NCBI RefSeq assembly: GCF_009695605.1
Contig: NZ_VUNQ01000018.1
Span: forward strand, 1 to 64,000
Direction: 5' to 3'
Source: Tissierella pigra
GTDB taxonomy: Bacteria > Bacillota > Clostridia > Tissierellales > Tissierellaceae
DNA length: 64,000 bases
How positions within the stretch are numbered: position 1 is the first letter of the stretch; each line of letters begins with the position of its first letter. A program made the translations under genes and the position numbers. Shown here in pieces: positions 33,880 through 45,863 of this stretch. Below the pieces are notes generated by a model. That model was not told the DNA's origin. It saw only the letters and a program-made list of their open reading frames with translations, and made no database searches.

Positions 33880-35636
33880 TGAATACCTATAAGAGATTAT
33901 TCAAATACATTCCAGAAAAAATGAATTACTTACTCCTTTCGGTGGCTTTCTCTGTAGCTACAGCGGTATTGACCATTGTCCCGTATTATTATTTATGGAA
34001 TTTTTTAAGGGAATTCTTTGTAGTCCAGAGTTTAGGAAAGGCTATGGATTATGCAGTTACAATAGTAGCTCTGCTTATAGCATATGTGGTAGTATATCTT
34101 GTAGCATTATGGATGTCTCATTTGTTGGGATTTAGATTGGAAACTAATTTAAGAAAAGTAGGGGCTGAGTATCTTATGAATGCATCTTGGAACTTTTTTG
34201 ATATGAATTCGTCAGGTAAAATTAGAAAAATAATTGATGATAATGCAAGCAGGACTCATATGGTGGTCGCACACCTCATTCCCGATACTACAGTAGCTAT
34301 ACTTGTTCCTATATTGATGTTTATCACATTAATTGTTATTGATTATAAATTGGTAATACTATTACTTGTTATTACAATTTTAGGAGTATTGCAGTTTAAG
34401 GGAATGTACGGAGATCCACAATTTATAAAATATTACACTACAGCATTAGAAAAAATGAATGCTGAAAGCGTGGAATATGTTAGAGGTATTCAAGTATTGA
34501 AAGTGTTTAATGGTACAGTATATACTTTAAAATCCTTATATAACTCTATCAATGATTATTCAGAATTTGCTTTGAACTATTCTATGAGTTGTAGATTTCC
34601 ATATGTTTCATTTCAGACTTTGTTTAATCTGTGTATAACATTTACTATTCCTTTTGCGATTTTCTTTATAAATCGTGGGACAAGTGCTATGACAATATTA
34701 GCTGAAATAATATTTTTTGCAGTATTTGTTAGTATTCTATTTGCATCTCTAATGAAGGTTATGTATGTAGGTATGTATAATATGCAAGCAAAAGATGTTG
34801 TAGATAAATTAGAAGAAATGTTTAATGAAATGAATAGAAAAAAGATATTACATGGCAGCAGAGGGGAATTTAAGAATTTCAATATTGAATTTAAAAATGT
34901 TTCTTTTAAATATGAAGAAGACTACGTACTAGAGAATCTCAGCTTAAAGCTAGAAGGGGGTAAGACCTACGCCTTTGTAGGTTCTTCTGGAAGCGGCAAA
35001 AGCACCATTGCAAAACTTATAAGTGGATTTTATAAGATTGATGATGGAGAAGTCCTTATCGGTGGGGAAAACATCACTGATTATTCTGAAAAGGCCATAT
35101 GTGAGAATATCACAAATGTATTTCAAAATGCACAATTGTTCAAGACGAGTATCTATGAAAATGTGAAGGTTGGAAACCAAAATGCCAGTTATTCTGAAGT
35201 TATGAGAGCCCTTAAACTTGCTAATTGTAATGATATATTGGATAAATTTGAAACTAGGGAAAATACCATAATCGGATCAGAAGGAGTCCACCTATCAGGT
35301 GGAGAAAAACAAAGGATAGCTATTGCAAGGGCAATACTTAAAGATGCGAATATCATTATTCTAGATGAGGCATCTGCTGCAGCAGATCCAGAAAATGAAT
35401 ATGAAATTCAAAGAGCGTTTTCTAATTTGATGGAAGGAAAGACTGTCATTATGATTGCCCATAGACTATCTTCCATCAGAAATGTAGATGAAATCTTGGT
35501 ATTAGATGATGGGAAAATAATTGAACGAGGAACTGATAAAGAATTGATGAGTATAGATTCAAGATATAGATATCTTCAAGAACTATTTTCTAAGACCAAT
35601 GAATGGAGGATTTATGATGAAATGGCTTCAAGATAG
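33879..35636 (+). CDS. ABC exporter-fold subunit (YbtP/IrtA-like)
   Basis: The 585-residue protein has six membrane helices (about 15-310) and an NBD with Walker A GSSGSGKST near 368, signature LSGGEKQR near 475 and Walker B IIILDEASAAADPENEYE. The AAADPEN tail matches the subunit at 18,617, so both pairs belong to one subfamily. GTG 33879 overlaps the ATPase stop. It is expected to act as a heterodimer with the next gene product in the uptake or handling of the ferric chelate brought in by the FecCD system. Confidence 0.85.
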   Translation: MNTYKRLFKYIPEKMNYLLLSVAFSVATAVLTIVPYYYLWNFLREFFVVQSLGKAMDYAVTIVALLIAYVVVYLVALWMSHLLGFRLETNLRKVGAEYLMNASWNFFDMNSSGKIRKIIDDNASRTHMVVAHLIPDTTVAILVPILMFITLIVIDYKLVILLLVITILGVLQFKGMYGDPQFIKYYTTALEKMNAESVEYVRGIQVLKVFNGTVYTLKSLYNSINDYSEFALNYSMSCRFPYVSFQTLFNLCITFTIPFAIFFINRGTSAMTILAEIIFFAVFVSILFASLMKVMYVGMYNMQAKDVVDKLEEMFNEMNRKKILHGSRGEFKNFNIEFKNVSFKYEEDYVLENLSLKLEGGKTYAFVGSSGSGKSTIAKLISGFYKIDDGEVLIGGENITDYSEKAICENITNVFQNAQLFKTSIYENVKVGNQNASYSEVMRALKLANCNDILDKFETRENTIIGSEGVHLSGGEKQRIAIARAILKDANIIILDEASAAADPENEYEIQRAFSNLMEGKTVIMIAHRLSSIRNVDEILVLDDGKIIERGTDKELMSIDSRYRYLQELFSKTNEWRIYDEMASR

Positions 35637-37335
35637 ATTTTCCCTAAGTGAAACAGGAGCAAAAGGATTAATTAAGGCATCTATAACTTCTTTTTTCTCA
35701 TATGTTGCTTATGCTTCACCAGTAATTATTATTTTGATGTTTGTAAATGAGATACTAAATGGAGAACTCAAAAGTGCTGTTTTTTATGTAATTACGATTA
35801 TTATTACTGGGGTAATAATGCATATAGTCTTAGATGTTAATTATGTTAATTTATATAACCAAACATACAAAGAAGCAGCTAATTTAAGGATTGATATAGC
35901 AAATATATTGAAGAATTTACCACTATCATATTTCTCAAAACACAATGTATCGGATTTGTCTCAGACCATAATGCAAGATGCAGCTGATATTGAACATGCA
36001 TTAAGTCATGCAATACCTCAGGCCTTAGGTTTTTGTGTATATTTTATAATTTCTGCAGTATTTCTTCTGTCAAATAATATTAAGTTGGGCTTAGGGGTAT
36101 TAGTACCATTATTTGCAAGTATAATTTCAGCATATGTATCTAAAAGAGCACAAATTGAAGCTTCAGCAGAGTATTATTATAAACTCAGGGAGAATTCTGA
36201 TAAATTTCAAGAAGCAATAGAAATGCATCAAGAGATAAGGTCATATTCATTAAAGGATGATGTGCTGAAAGACTTAAAAAAATCTGTAGAAGAAGGAGAG
36301 AAGCTTCATATAAGAACTGAATTCAAGCAGGCTATTCCAATTAATCTAGCCTCAGCATTAGTGAAGGTATCCTTGGGAACTACAATTATTACAGGAGCTA
36401 CTTTGATTATAAATAATGAAATATCTATCGTTTATTTTATAGCTTATTTGTTGGTTGCTACTAAGATAATGTCAGCAATGGATAATCTTCATCAAAATAT
36501 GGCTGAAATACTGTATCTAGATGCAAGAATTTCTAGAATCAAAGAACTTAGAGAGACTTCAATTCAAGAAGGAGTAACAATTGATCTAAACTCCTTTAAT
36601 ATTGAGTTTAGAGATGTGAACTTTTCATATACTGATAAAAAGCGTATTATAGATGATGTTTCTTTTATAGCAGAACAAGGAAAAGTAACTGCACTAGTTG
36701 GACCATCGGGTTGTGGAAAGACCACTATTCTAAGACTAATGGCTAGGTTATACGATTATGATACGGGAAGTATTTTAATAGACGGTAAAGATGTTAAGAA
36801 AATTAACACAGAAAGTTTATATGAAAAGATTTCTATTGTATTTCAAGATGTTACGCTATTTAATTCATCAGTAATGGAAAACATCAGAATTGGAAACAAA
36901 GATGCAACTGATGAACAGGTAAAAGAAGCCGCAAGATTAGCTCACTGTGAGGAATTTATCCTAAAATTATCTGATGGTTATGATACTTTAATAGGAGAAA
37001 ATGGAAGCAAATTATCAGGTGGTGAAAGACAAAGAATTTCCATTGCCAGAGCTTTCCTAAAGGACGCACCAATAATTCTATTAGATGAGATTTCCTCATC
37101 CTTAGATGTGGAAAATGAGATGAAAATTCAAGAGAGTTTGAATAGGTTAATCAAAAATAAAACAGTTGTAATCACTTCCCATAGACTTAAATCAATTGAA
37201 AATGCAGACAAGATTATTGTAATGAATTCGGGAAAAGTGGATGCCGTAGGAACACATAAGGAAGTGCTGGAGATATCCAATTTATATAGGAATATGATTC
37301 ATAAGTCTAGATTGACAGAAGAATATATATATTAA
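35617..37335 (+). CDS. ABC exporter-fold subunit (YbtQ/IrtB-like)
   Basis: The 572-residue protein has an exporter-type membrane domain and an NBD with Walker A GPSGCGKTT near 365, signature LSGGERQR near 470 and Walker B IILLDEISSSLDVENE. An Ile replaces the usual Ala after the catalytic Glu. I start at ATG 35617, seven bases after TGGAGGA; in-frame ATGs at 35614 and 35599 are alternatives. It overlaps its partner by 20 bases and closes the operon. The pair parallels that at 16,930-20,383. Confidence 0.85.
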   Translation: MKWLQDRFSLSETGAKGLIKASITSFFSYVAYASPVIIILMFVNEILNGELKSAVFYVITIIITGVIMHIVLDVNYVNLYNQTYKEAANLRIDIANILKNLPLSYFSKHNVSDLSQTIMQDAADIEHALSHAIPQALGFCVYFIISAVFLLSNNIKLGLGVLVPLFASIISAYVSKRAQIEASAEYYYKLRENSDKFQEAIEMHQEIRSYSLKDDVLKDLKKSVEEGEKLHIRTEFKQAIPINLASALVKVSLGTTIITGATLIINNEISIVYFIAYLLVATKIMSAMDNLHQNMAEILYLDARISRIKELRETSIQEGVTIDLNSFNIEFRDVNFSYTDKKRIIDDVSFIAEQGKVTALVGPSGCGKTTILRLMARLYDYDTGSILIDGKDVKKINTESLYEKISIVFQDVTLFNSSVMENIRIGNKDATDEQVKEAARLAHCEEFILKLSDGYDTLIGENGSKLSGGERQRISIARAFLKDAPIILLDEISSSLDVENEMKIQESLNRLIKNKTVVITSHRLKSIENADKIIVMNSGKVDAVGTHKEVLEISNLYRNMIHKSRLTEEYIY

Positions 37336-37402
37336 AAGAGTTAATATAGAAGCTAATTCACCTTATGGTCCAGTGGTATTTTAAAGTAGCCAACATTCTA
37401 AG

Positions 37403-37444
37403 AATAATAAAGTATGCCCACAATGAATAGTATACTTTATTATT
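37403..37444 (+). terminator. Possible terminator of the siderophore operon
   Basis: AATAATAAAGTAT (37403-37415) and ATACTTTATTATT (37432-37444) form a perfect but AT-only 13-base stem with a 16-base loop, 68 bases after the last transporter gene. No clean T run follows. Confidence 0.35.
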
Positions 37445-37477
37445 ATAAAATAGTTTTAAATTTAGTACTACATAGTA

Positions 37478-37493
37478 GGTAGTATATACTAAC
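37478..37493 (+). promoter_or_regulatory. Degenerate DtxR-type operator
   Basis: GGTAGTATATACTAAC matches the GTTAG-N6-CTAAC pattern with one mismatch and is followed by TAG, as at 29784. It precedes a GGAGG site and the DtxR-family gene remnant, and probably once controlled a nearby gene. Confidence 0.45.
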
Positions 37494-37578
37494 TAGTGTT
37501 TATTTTTGATTCGGAGGTGGTATCTTTCAGCATAAATATTAATCTATCTCATTCTAGCGGTGATTCAGCACTAACAAA

Positions 37579-37716
37579 CATAAGGTATTAACAACATTTT
37601 TAACAGATATAATCAAGGTATCTCCTGAAATAGCTGAAGAGGATGCCTGCAGAATTGAACACGTTATTAGTGATGAAACATTTAGAGGGCTAAAAAAATT
37701 TCTAGAAGATAACTAA
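37579..37716 (+). pseudogene. C-terminal remnant of a second DtxR-family repressor
   Basis: From 37579 the frame reads HKVLTTFLTDIIKVSPEIAE then EDACRIEHVISDETFRGLKK and FLEDN before TAA. It aligns without gaps to the last 45 residues of the DtxR protein at 24,427, with about three quarters identical. The DNA-binding half is missing: sequence upstream of the histidine is unrelated and there is no start. The preserved metal-ligand segment shows recent loss. A GGAGG site at 37515 and an operator-like palindrome remain upstream. Confidence 0.85.
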
Positions 37717-37745
37717 ATGAATAATAATACATTTCATAAAGAGAT

Positions 37746-37787
37746 AAAAAGCCATAGAAATATTTGATAATATTTCTATGGCTTTTT
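37746..37787. terminator. Strong bidirectional terminator
   Basis: AAAAAGCCATAGAAATATT (37746-37764) and AATATTTCTATGGCTTTTT (37769-37787) form a perfect 19-base stem with a 4-base loop. T-rich sequence follows on plus and A-rich sequence precedes it. It separates the metal island from the convergent surface-protein cluster. Confidence 0.85.
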
Positions 37788-37836
37788 ATTTTTTCCATTT
37801 CTAATTTCAATCCCCAATTTAGCCAAGATTTTAAAA

Positions 37837-38727
37837 TTAAGATTCATATCCAAAAAGTGTAATTTGATTTTTTCCTGTCATGCAGATTTCAATCTCTATT
37901 GCATCTAGTTGTACTACATTTCCAAGACCTAATCCAGTATGAATTCCAACAAAGGATGTTTGGAGACCATTGATTACTTCCCAAGGGTTGGAGGATCCCA
38001 ATACTGTGTCTGTTATATCATATTCTATAGGAGTAGTTAAATAGTTAACAGTTCCTATTAGAGAAAGGTCTATTCTTTGTAATTGAATCCAATTTCCCTG
38101 AGAATTAGGCCGCCAATAGAGTATCATTGAACTAACTCCTACTGCAAGAGTTAGACTAAGGCGACAATAATATTTAATAATAACTTGTTTGATTTCTAAG
38201 AATTCATATTCTGATGGTAACATAGTATATCCTAAAATAATTCTTCCGCTACTTTGATTAAGTAAGGCTGAGTTTAGGATAGCAAGACTTCCGTTATGAA
38301 GTCCTATTGCATTATTGATATTACTGAAATCACTTCTACCATTAAAAGCAGCTTGAGTAGCATTGGCAGCACCAAAGGTGTTGCATTCCATATTCTCATC
38401 AGATGTACTTACCATAATAGAGTTATTCGTTCCAAGTTTATAAGGGGAAGGAAAGCGTTGGCTCATACTGCTAAGGGGTTCAGTTATTCTTATGGTAAGA
38501 AAATCATTGTCATTATCGCTCAAAATAATAGACACTGGCAGTGGAGCTGACACTTGTACTGCAGTGAGGAAAATGCTTTTTTGTGCTTCTGGTGTCCACA
38601 GATTTTGTTTTTCAGTTAAAATTCCAAAACTATTATATTTAACTATATTGGAATTTTCTTCTAATGCTAAGAAAGGCTGCTGATTATCCTGTAGAATACC
38701 ACTATTTTGAATGCTTTTTTTCATCAT
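37837..38727 (-). CDS. Putative spore-surface protein with inserted domain
   Basis: The 296-residue protein is soluble and without a signal peptide. Residues about 44-110 (LWTPEAQKSIFLTAVQVSAP, then SQRFPSPYKLGTNNSIMVST) and the final NQITLFGYES align with the whole of the neighbouring 124-residue protein. Between them sits an extra region of about 170 residues, beta-rich and rich in Asn, Ser and Leu. It therefore looks like the small protein with a second domain placed in a loop. No named family is recognised. Linkage to DUF4183 proteins and the lack of an export signal suggest a mother-cell-made spore coat or exosporium component; this is inference. It starts at ATGATG behind AAAGGAGAG. Confidence 0.65.
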   Translation of the reverse strand: MMKKSIQNSGILQDNQQPFLALEENSNIVKYNSFGILTEKQNLWTPEAQKSIFLTAVQVSAPLPVSIILSDNDNDFLTIRITEPLSSMSQRFPSPYKLGTNNSIMVSTSDENMECNTFGAANATQAAFNGRSDFSNINNAIGLHNGSLAILNSALLNQSSGRIILGYTMLPSEYEFLEIKQVIIKYYCRLSLTLAVGVSSMILYWRPNSQGNWIQLQRIDLSLIGTVNYLTTPIEYDITDTVLGSSNPWEVINGLQTSFVGIHTGLGLGNVVQLDAIEIEICMTGKNQITLFGYES

Positions 38728-38745
38728 ATAGCTCTCTCCTTTGCC

Positions 38746-39120
38746 TCAAAATTCATAGCCTAAAAGGGTGATATTTACTGTGCCTACAGCATTTGTTGAA
38801 ATGGATATAACTTCATCTGGATTAAATTTAATAGGAGAGGGAAAGCTTTCACTATAGGTGGCAAGGGTACTGGTAAGGATGATAGACATAAAGGTTGCAT
38901 TATTCTCTCTATTTAATTTAATAACCAGCGGAACAGAAGCAGAAACCTGCAATGCTGTAAGAAATATACTTTTATCAGAGGCAGGTGTCCAAATCGGTGT
39001 ATTGGTTTGAATTGAAGAAAAAGTTTGAAACATGATAATATCAGAGGGATACTCTCTTGTAAACAAGGGATTCTCCTCTAAATTAAAAACTATGCTCATT
39101 AGTTTAGTATTATTATCCAT
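38746..39120 (-). CDS. Small putative spore-surface protein
   Basis: This 124-residue protein is mostly beta-strand and ends NITLLGYEF. IWTPASDKSIFLTALQVSAS and SESFPSPIKFNPDEVISIST match the N-terminal part of the product of the next gene, 18 bases downstream. No signal peptide or membrane segment is seen. I start at ATG 39120, eight bases after GGGAG; the frame extends to 39135. Function unknown. The repeated beta-strand unit suggests a structural or assembly role. Confidence 0.65.
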   Translation of the reverse strand: MDNNTKLMSIVFNLEENPLFTREYPSDIIMFQTFSSIQTNTPIWTPASDKSIFLTALQVSASVPLVIKLNRENNATFMSIILTSTLATYSESFPSPIKFNPDEVISISTNAVGTVNITLLGYEF

Positions 39121-39223
39121 TAAAAAAACTCCCATACCATATATTTTTATAACAATAGAAAAGCCTTATTTAATAGTTTTATATAAGAAACCTTCCCTCA
39201 ATGGGTTTCAATAAAGGTTACAT

Positions 39224-42295
<3,072 letters not shown>

Positions 42296-42401
42296 TCAAT
42301 GAGTTTGGAAAATGGGTATCCTAATTAGAAGCCGTTCTTATTATTCTATGTATGTAATAAGAAATGAGTTCCTTATTATAGGTATAAAATTTTAAAGATA
42401 A

Positions 42402-42427
42402 AGGATGTGCAAGTTATGGCACATCCT
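42402..42427 (-). terminator. Terminator of the small DUF4183 gene
   Basis: AGGATGTGC (42402-42410) and GCACATCCT (42419-42427) form a 9-base GC-containing stem. On the minus strand it is followed by TTATCTTTAAAATTTT. It lies 12 bases beyond the DUF4183 stop. Confidence 0.65.
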
Positions 42428-42438
42428 CAGTATGATGA

Positions 42439-42819
42439 TTAAGTTGTTACTGTAGTGTCAGAATCGGATACTGGAGCGAAGTTAGTTACAACTAAGGTAA
42501 TTGGTGCACCTACAGGAATTGTAGCTGCATCAGTAATAACAACTTGAGATCCATCACCACTAACTGTATATAGACTGGATTGCTGTAATACGCCATTTAT
42601 AAATAGCATATAATATCCATTGTCTGCAGTTGCAGTAGTAAGATTACCTGTCATTACATTACCAGTATCATCTGTAAATTGAGTAGCTGGAATAGTAACT
42701 GTATCAGCAGTTCTTTCGTCTTCTCTTAGCTCATAAAAGTATTTATCAATTTCTGGATTTATATCAGTATCAGTTGTAGTAACAGCATCTATTACAAGTT
42801 TGAATAATTTAGTAGCCAT
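42439..42819 (-). CDS. DUF4183 domain protein
   Basis: This 126-residue acidic protein is a single DUF4183 domain: FKLVIDAVTTTDTDINPEID at the start, then NGYYMLFINGVLQQSSLYTV, the hallmark FINGVLQ segment, and a Thr/Val-rich end. It lacks Cys, signal peptide and membrane helices. It has its own terminator, so it is separate from the large protein downstream, with which it shares the domain. DUF4183 proteins are typical of spore formers; their role is not established. Confidence 0.8.
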   Translation of the reverse strand: MATKLFKLVIDAVTTTDTDINPEIDKYFYELREDERTADTVTIPATQFTDDTGNVMTGNLTTATADNGYYMLFINGVLQQSSLYTVSGDGSQVVITDAATIPVGAPITLVVTNFAPVSDSDTTVTT

Positions 42820-43178
42820 TGATTATTCTCTCCTCTATTATATTTTAAATCTGCTTACATTTTAGTATATTAGACAAGTTGTTAATTTGTTACTAATATC
42901 TGTTCTTTTCATAGAGTATATTTCATTATCTGAAATGTAAAAATCTAAGTATAATGGATAAATTTTATTCTTATTATATAGATACTCTACTTCTAAACTC
43001 TGTAATATCTAGATTATTCATGATATAATAATAGAAGAATTAATTATAATTTAAAAGGATAGGAGAAGTAGTGAATATTTATTAGATTATAATATCCTTA
43101 TGGTTTATAATATAAGAAAAAGAAAGATAATAAAGAGAGGTATTAAGCAAATGAGAAAAGGAATGGAGGGAAGGGAAT
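42820..43178. other. Divergent intergenic region
   Basis: This 359-base AT-rich region separates the minus-strand DUF4183 gene from the xpaC-like gene. TATAAT occurs at 43024-43029 without a clear -35. The minus-strand gene has GAGGAGAG and the plus-strand gene GGAGGGAAGGG as ribosome sites. No repeat, RNA gene or operator of the DtxR type is seen. Confidence 0.5.
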
Positions 43179-44474
43179 ATGAATAGACGGAGTAATTCAA
43201 ACTTAGGAGACGAAATTAAAAATATAGTACAGAATGCACTAAATAACAAAGATTTTAATAGACTAAATAAAGACATTGAAAATATTGTTAAAGGTGCACT
43301 TGATGAAGTTAGAAAGTCTATTGATTGGAAGCAGGATAAAAGTAAAAGTTGGAGTAATCAAAATTATAATGGACAGACTAAAGATAATTACTCTTATACT
43401 ATTAGGAAAGAAAAAAAATATAATGGCAGTATCATGAATAGTAATAATAATGTTCAGTGGCAAGGAAATCGTAATAGTAAATCAGCTTTGAAACCCACTA
43501 AGTTTACTGTTCCAATGGGACAAGTGTCAAATATATTGTTTACTGTATTTGGATCCATCGGAAGTATTATATTTGGAGTACCAGTACTTGGGTTGATATT
43601 AACATTTATGTTTAATGGAGAGAGGGGATTTCTCAATGGTGCCATCGGAATTTTTCCATTATTTGCTTTAAGTGCAATCTTGTTTATGAATGGAGGAAGA
43701 ATTCGTAAAAGGCTGAAAAGATTTCAAAGATATATAATACAGTTACGAGGACGCAACTATTGTTTAATTAATGAACTTTCCTCAGCAACAGGATTAAGTA
43801 ACAAAGCTGTAGTCAAAGACTTACGTAAGATGATTACCATAGGTATGTTTCCAGAGGGACATATAGATGATAAAAATACTTGCTTTATGTTAAATAACGA
43901 ATGTTATGAACAATATCTTCAGTTACAGAAAAATATAGAAATAAAGAATTTAGAAGATCAGGAAAAACAACTATATAAGACAACGGACGAAAGCTTGAAA
44001 CAGGAAGAAAGTAATACAAAAGATGAATTAAAACCAGAGATTAGAAAAGCAATAGATGAAGGGCGCAAATTTGTTGCAGAAATCAAAGATGCCAATATTG
44101 CAATTCCAGGAGAGGAAATCTCACAAAAATTAGATAGATTAGAAAACATAACTGGAAGAATTTATGATTATGTAGAAATTCATCCTGAAAAGTTTTCTGA
44201 AATAAAGAAATTTACAGAGTACTTTTTGCCAACAACATTAAAACTAGTAGATGCCTATAGAAAATTAGATTATCAGCCTATAGAGGGAGAAAATATTTCA
44301 AGTGCCAAGAAAGAAATAGAGGATACAATGGATACTATTAATCTTGCCTTTGAAAATTTATTAGATAGTTTGTTTGAAGATGTGGCAATGGATATATCCA
44401 CGGATATATCTGTACTGCAAACCATGTTTGCACAAGAAGGACTAACAGAGAAAAATATGAAAGTTAGAAAATAA
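43179..44474 (+). CDS. xpaC: XpaC-like (5-bromo-4-chloroindolyl phosphate hydrolysis) family membrane protein
   Basis: The 431-residue protein starts with a charged, Asn-rich region (1-105), then two membrane helices (about 115-170, ILFTVFGSIGSIIFGVPVLG and GIFPLFALSAILFM). A winged-helix-like segment follows (LRGRNYCLINELSSATGLSN), and a long helical C-terminus. This order and the partnership with TelA match the XpaC family found in Bacillus and Clostridia. The historical name refers to a plate phenotype, not a proven enzyme activity. The next gene starts 18 bases downstream. A membrane-stress or anion-resistance role is assumed from the pair. Confidence 0.75.
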   Translation: MNRRSNSNLGDEIKNIVQNALNNKDFNRLNKDIENIVKGALDEVRKSIDWKQDKSKSWSNQNYNGQTKDNYSYTIRKEKKYNGSIMNSNNNVQWQGNRNSKSALKPTKFTVPMGQVSNILFTVFGSIGSIIFGVPVLGLILTFMFNGERGFLNGAIGIFPLFALSAILFMNGGRIRKRLKRFQRYIIQLRGRNYCLINELSSATGLSNKAVVKDLRKMITIGMFPEGHIDDKNTCFMLNNECYEQYLQLQKNIEIKNLEDQEKQLYKTTDESLKQEESNTKDELKPEIRKAIDEGRKFVAEIKDANIAIPGEEISQKLDRLENITGRIYDYVEIHPEKFSEIKKFTEYFLPTTLKLVDAYRKLDYQPIEGENISSAKKEIEDTMDTINLAFENLLDSLFEDVAMDISTDISVLQTMFAQEGLTEKNMKVRK

Positions 44475-44492
44475 AACTATGGAGGATAAAAA

Positions 44493-45641
44493 ATGAATAA
44501 TGAGATTCCAACATTGACTTTTGAACCTTTTGATGATGATAGTTCTACTGAAGGAGGACTAAGTAAAGATATATTAATTAAAGAGGATGTGCAAATTCAA
44601 AAACCAGTGCTTGATGAAAGTATGCTTTCTCCAGAGGAGAAAAAAATGGTGGATGATTTTGCAAATCAGATTGATTTAAATAAATCCAATCAGGTTTTAC
44701 AATATGGAGTAGGAGCTCAAAAAAAGATAGCAGATTTTTCGGAGACTGCCTTAAATAATGTAAGAACCAAGGACTTAGGAGAAATTGGAGAGATGCTTTC
44801 TGGTGTTGTAACAGAATTAAAAAGTTTTGAGGTAGAAGAAGAGGAGAAGGGATTTTTAGGATTTTTTAAAAAGTCGTCTAACAAACTTACAGCAATGAAA
44901 GCAAAATATGATAAAGCAGAAGTTAATATAAACAAAATTTGTGAAGCTTTAGAAAAAAATCAAATACAGTTATTGAAAGATATAGCAATGCTTGACAAAA
45001 TGTATGAACTTAATAAGATTTATTTTAAAGAGCTTTCCATGTATATTTTAGCAGGTAAAAAGAAACTTGCTAAAGTTCAGGCTGAGGAATTACCTGCTCT
45101 AATAGAGAAATCAACTATCAGTGGTCTGCCAGAAGATGCACAGGCTGTTAATGATTTAACTGCTCTTTGTAACCGTTTTGAGAAAAAAATTCATGATTTA
45201 GAATTAACTAGAATGATTTCAATTCAAATGGCACCACAAATTCGCCTAGTTCAGGGAAATGATACTATAATGGCTGAAAAGATTCAATCAACTATTGTAA
45301 ATACAATTCCACTATGGAAAAGTCAGATGGTTTTAGCTTTAGGAGTTACTCATTCATCTCAGGCTGCAAAGGCTCAAAAAGAAGTTACAGATATGACCAA
45401 TCAACTATTGAGAAAAAATGCAGAAACACTTAAAATGGCAACTATTGAAACAGCGAAAGAATCAGAAAGAGGAATTGTGGATATTGAGACACTTCGAATT
45501 ACCAATGAATCATTAATATCTACTCTTGATGAAGTTATGCGTATTCAAGTAGAAGGTCGTCAGAAGAGAAAAGAAGCAGAAATTGAGCTAAATAGAATTG
45601 AAGAAGAATTGAAAACTAAACTTTTAGAAATAAGAGGTTAA
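44493..45641 (+). CDS. telA: TelA/KlaA toxic-anion resistance family protein
   Basis: The 382-residue cytosolic protein is almost wholly helical. It matches TelA in length and in segments such as GFLGFFKKSSNKL (about 125), NRFEKKIHDLELTRMISIQM, APQIRLVQGNDTIMAEKIQS and the C-terminal coiled coil RKEAEIELNRIEEELKTKLL. TelA was linked to tellurite resistance, but in Firmicutes the family relates to stress and envelope responses and the mechanism is unclear. It is the second gene of the xpaC-telA operon. After its stop a short frame reads AFNDDMPVVFEDFEVVYKL without a start and appears to be debris. Confidence 0.85.
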   Translation: MNNEIPTLTFEPFDDDSSTEGGLSKDILIKEDVQIQKPVLDESMLSPEEKKMVDDFANQIDLNKSNQVLQYGVGAQKKIADFSETALNNVRTKDLGEIGEMLSGVVTELKSFEVEEEEKGFLGFFKKSSNKLTAMKAKYDKAEVNINKICEALEKNQIQLLKDIAMLDKMYELNKIYFKELSMYILAGKKKLAKVQAEELPALIEKSTISGLPEDAQAVNDLTALCNRFEKKIHDLELTRMISIQMAPQIRLVQGNDTIMAEKIQSTIVNTIPLWKSQMVLALGVTHSSQAAKAQKEVTDMTNQLLRKNAETLKMATIETAKESERGIVDIETLRITNESLISTLDEVMRIQVEGRQKRKEAEIELNRIEEELKTKLLEIRG

Positions 45642-45863
45642 TAAATAGCGTTTAATGATGATATGCCAGTAGTCTTTGAAGATTTTGAAGTAGTATACAA
45701 ATTGTAGAAAATAAGCCAAGAAGTCTAGAAGTTAAATCCATGAATATATAACTAAATACGGATAATTGCAGATAAAATACAACTATGTTATAATTTCAGA
45801 CATAATACAAAAAGGTAAATGGGATAAAATATATCTTTAGGAGGAAAAATTAAGTAACTAGGG

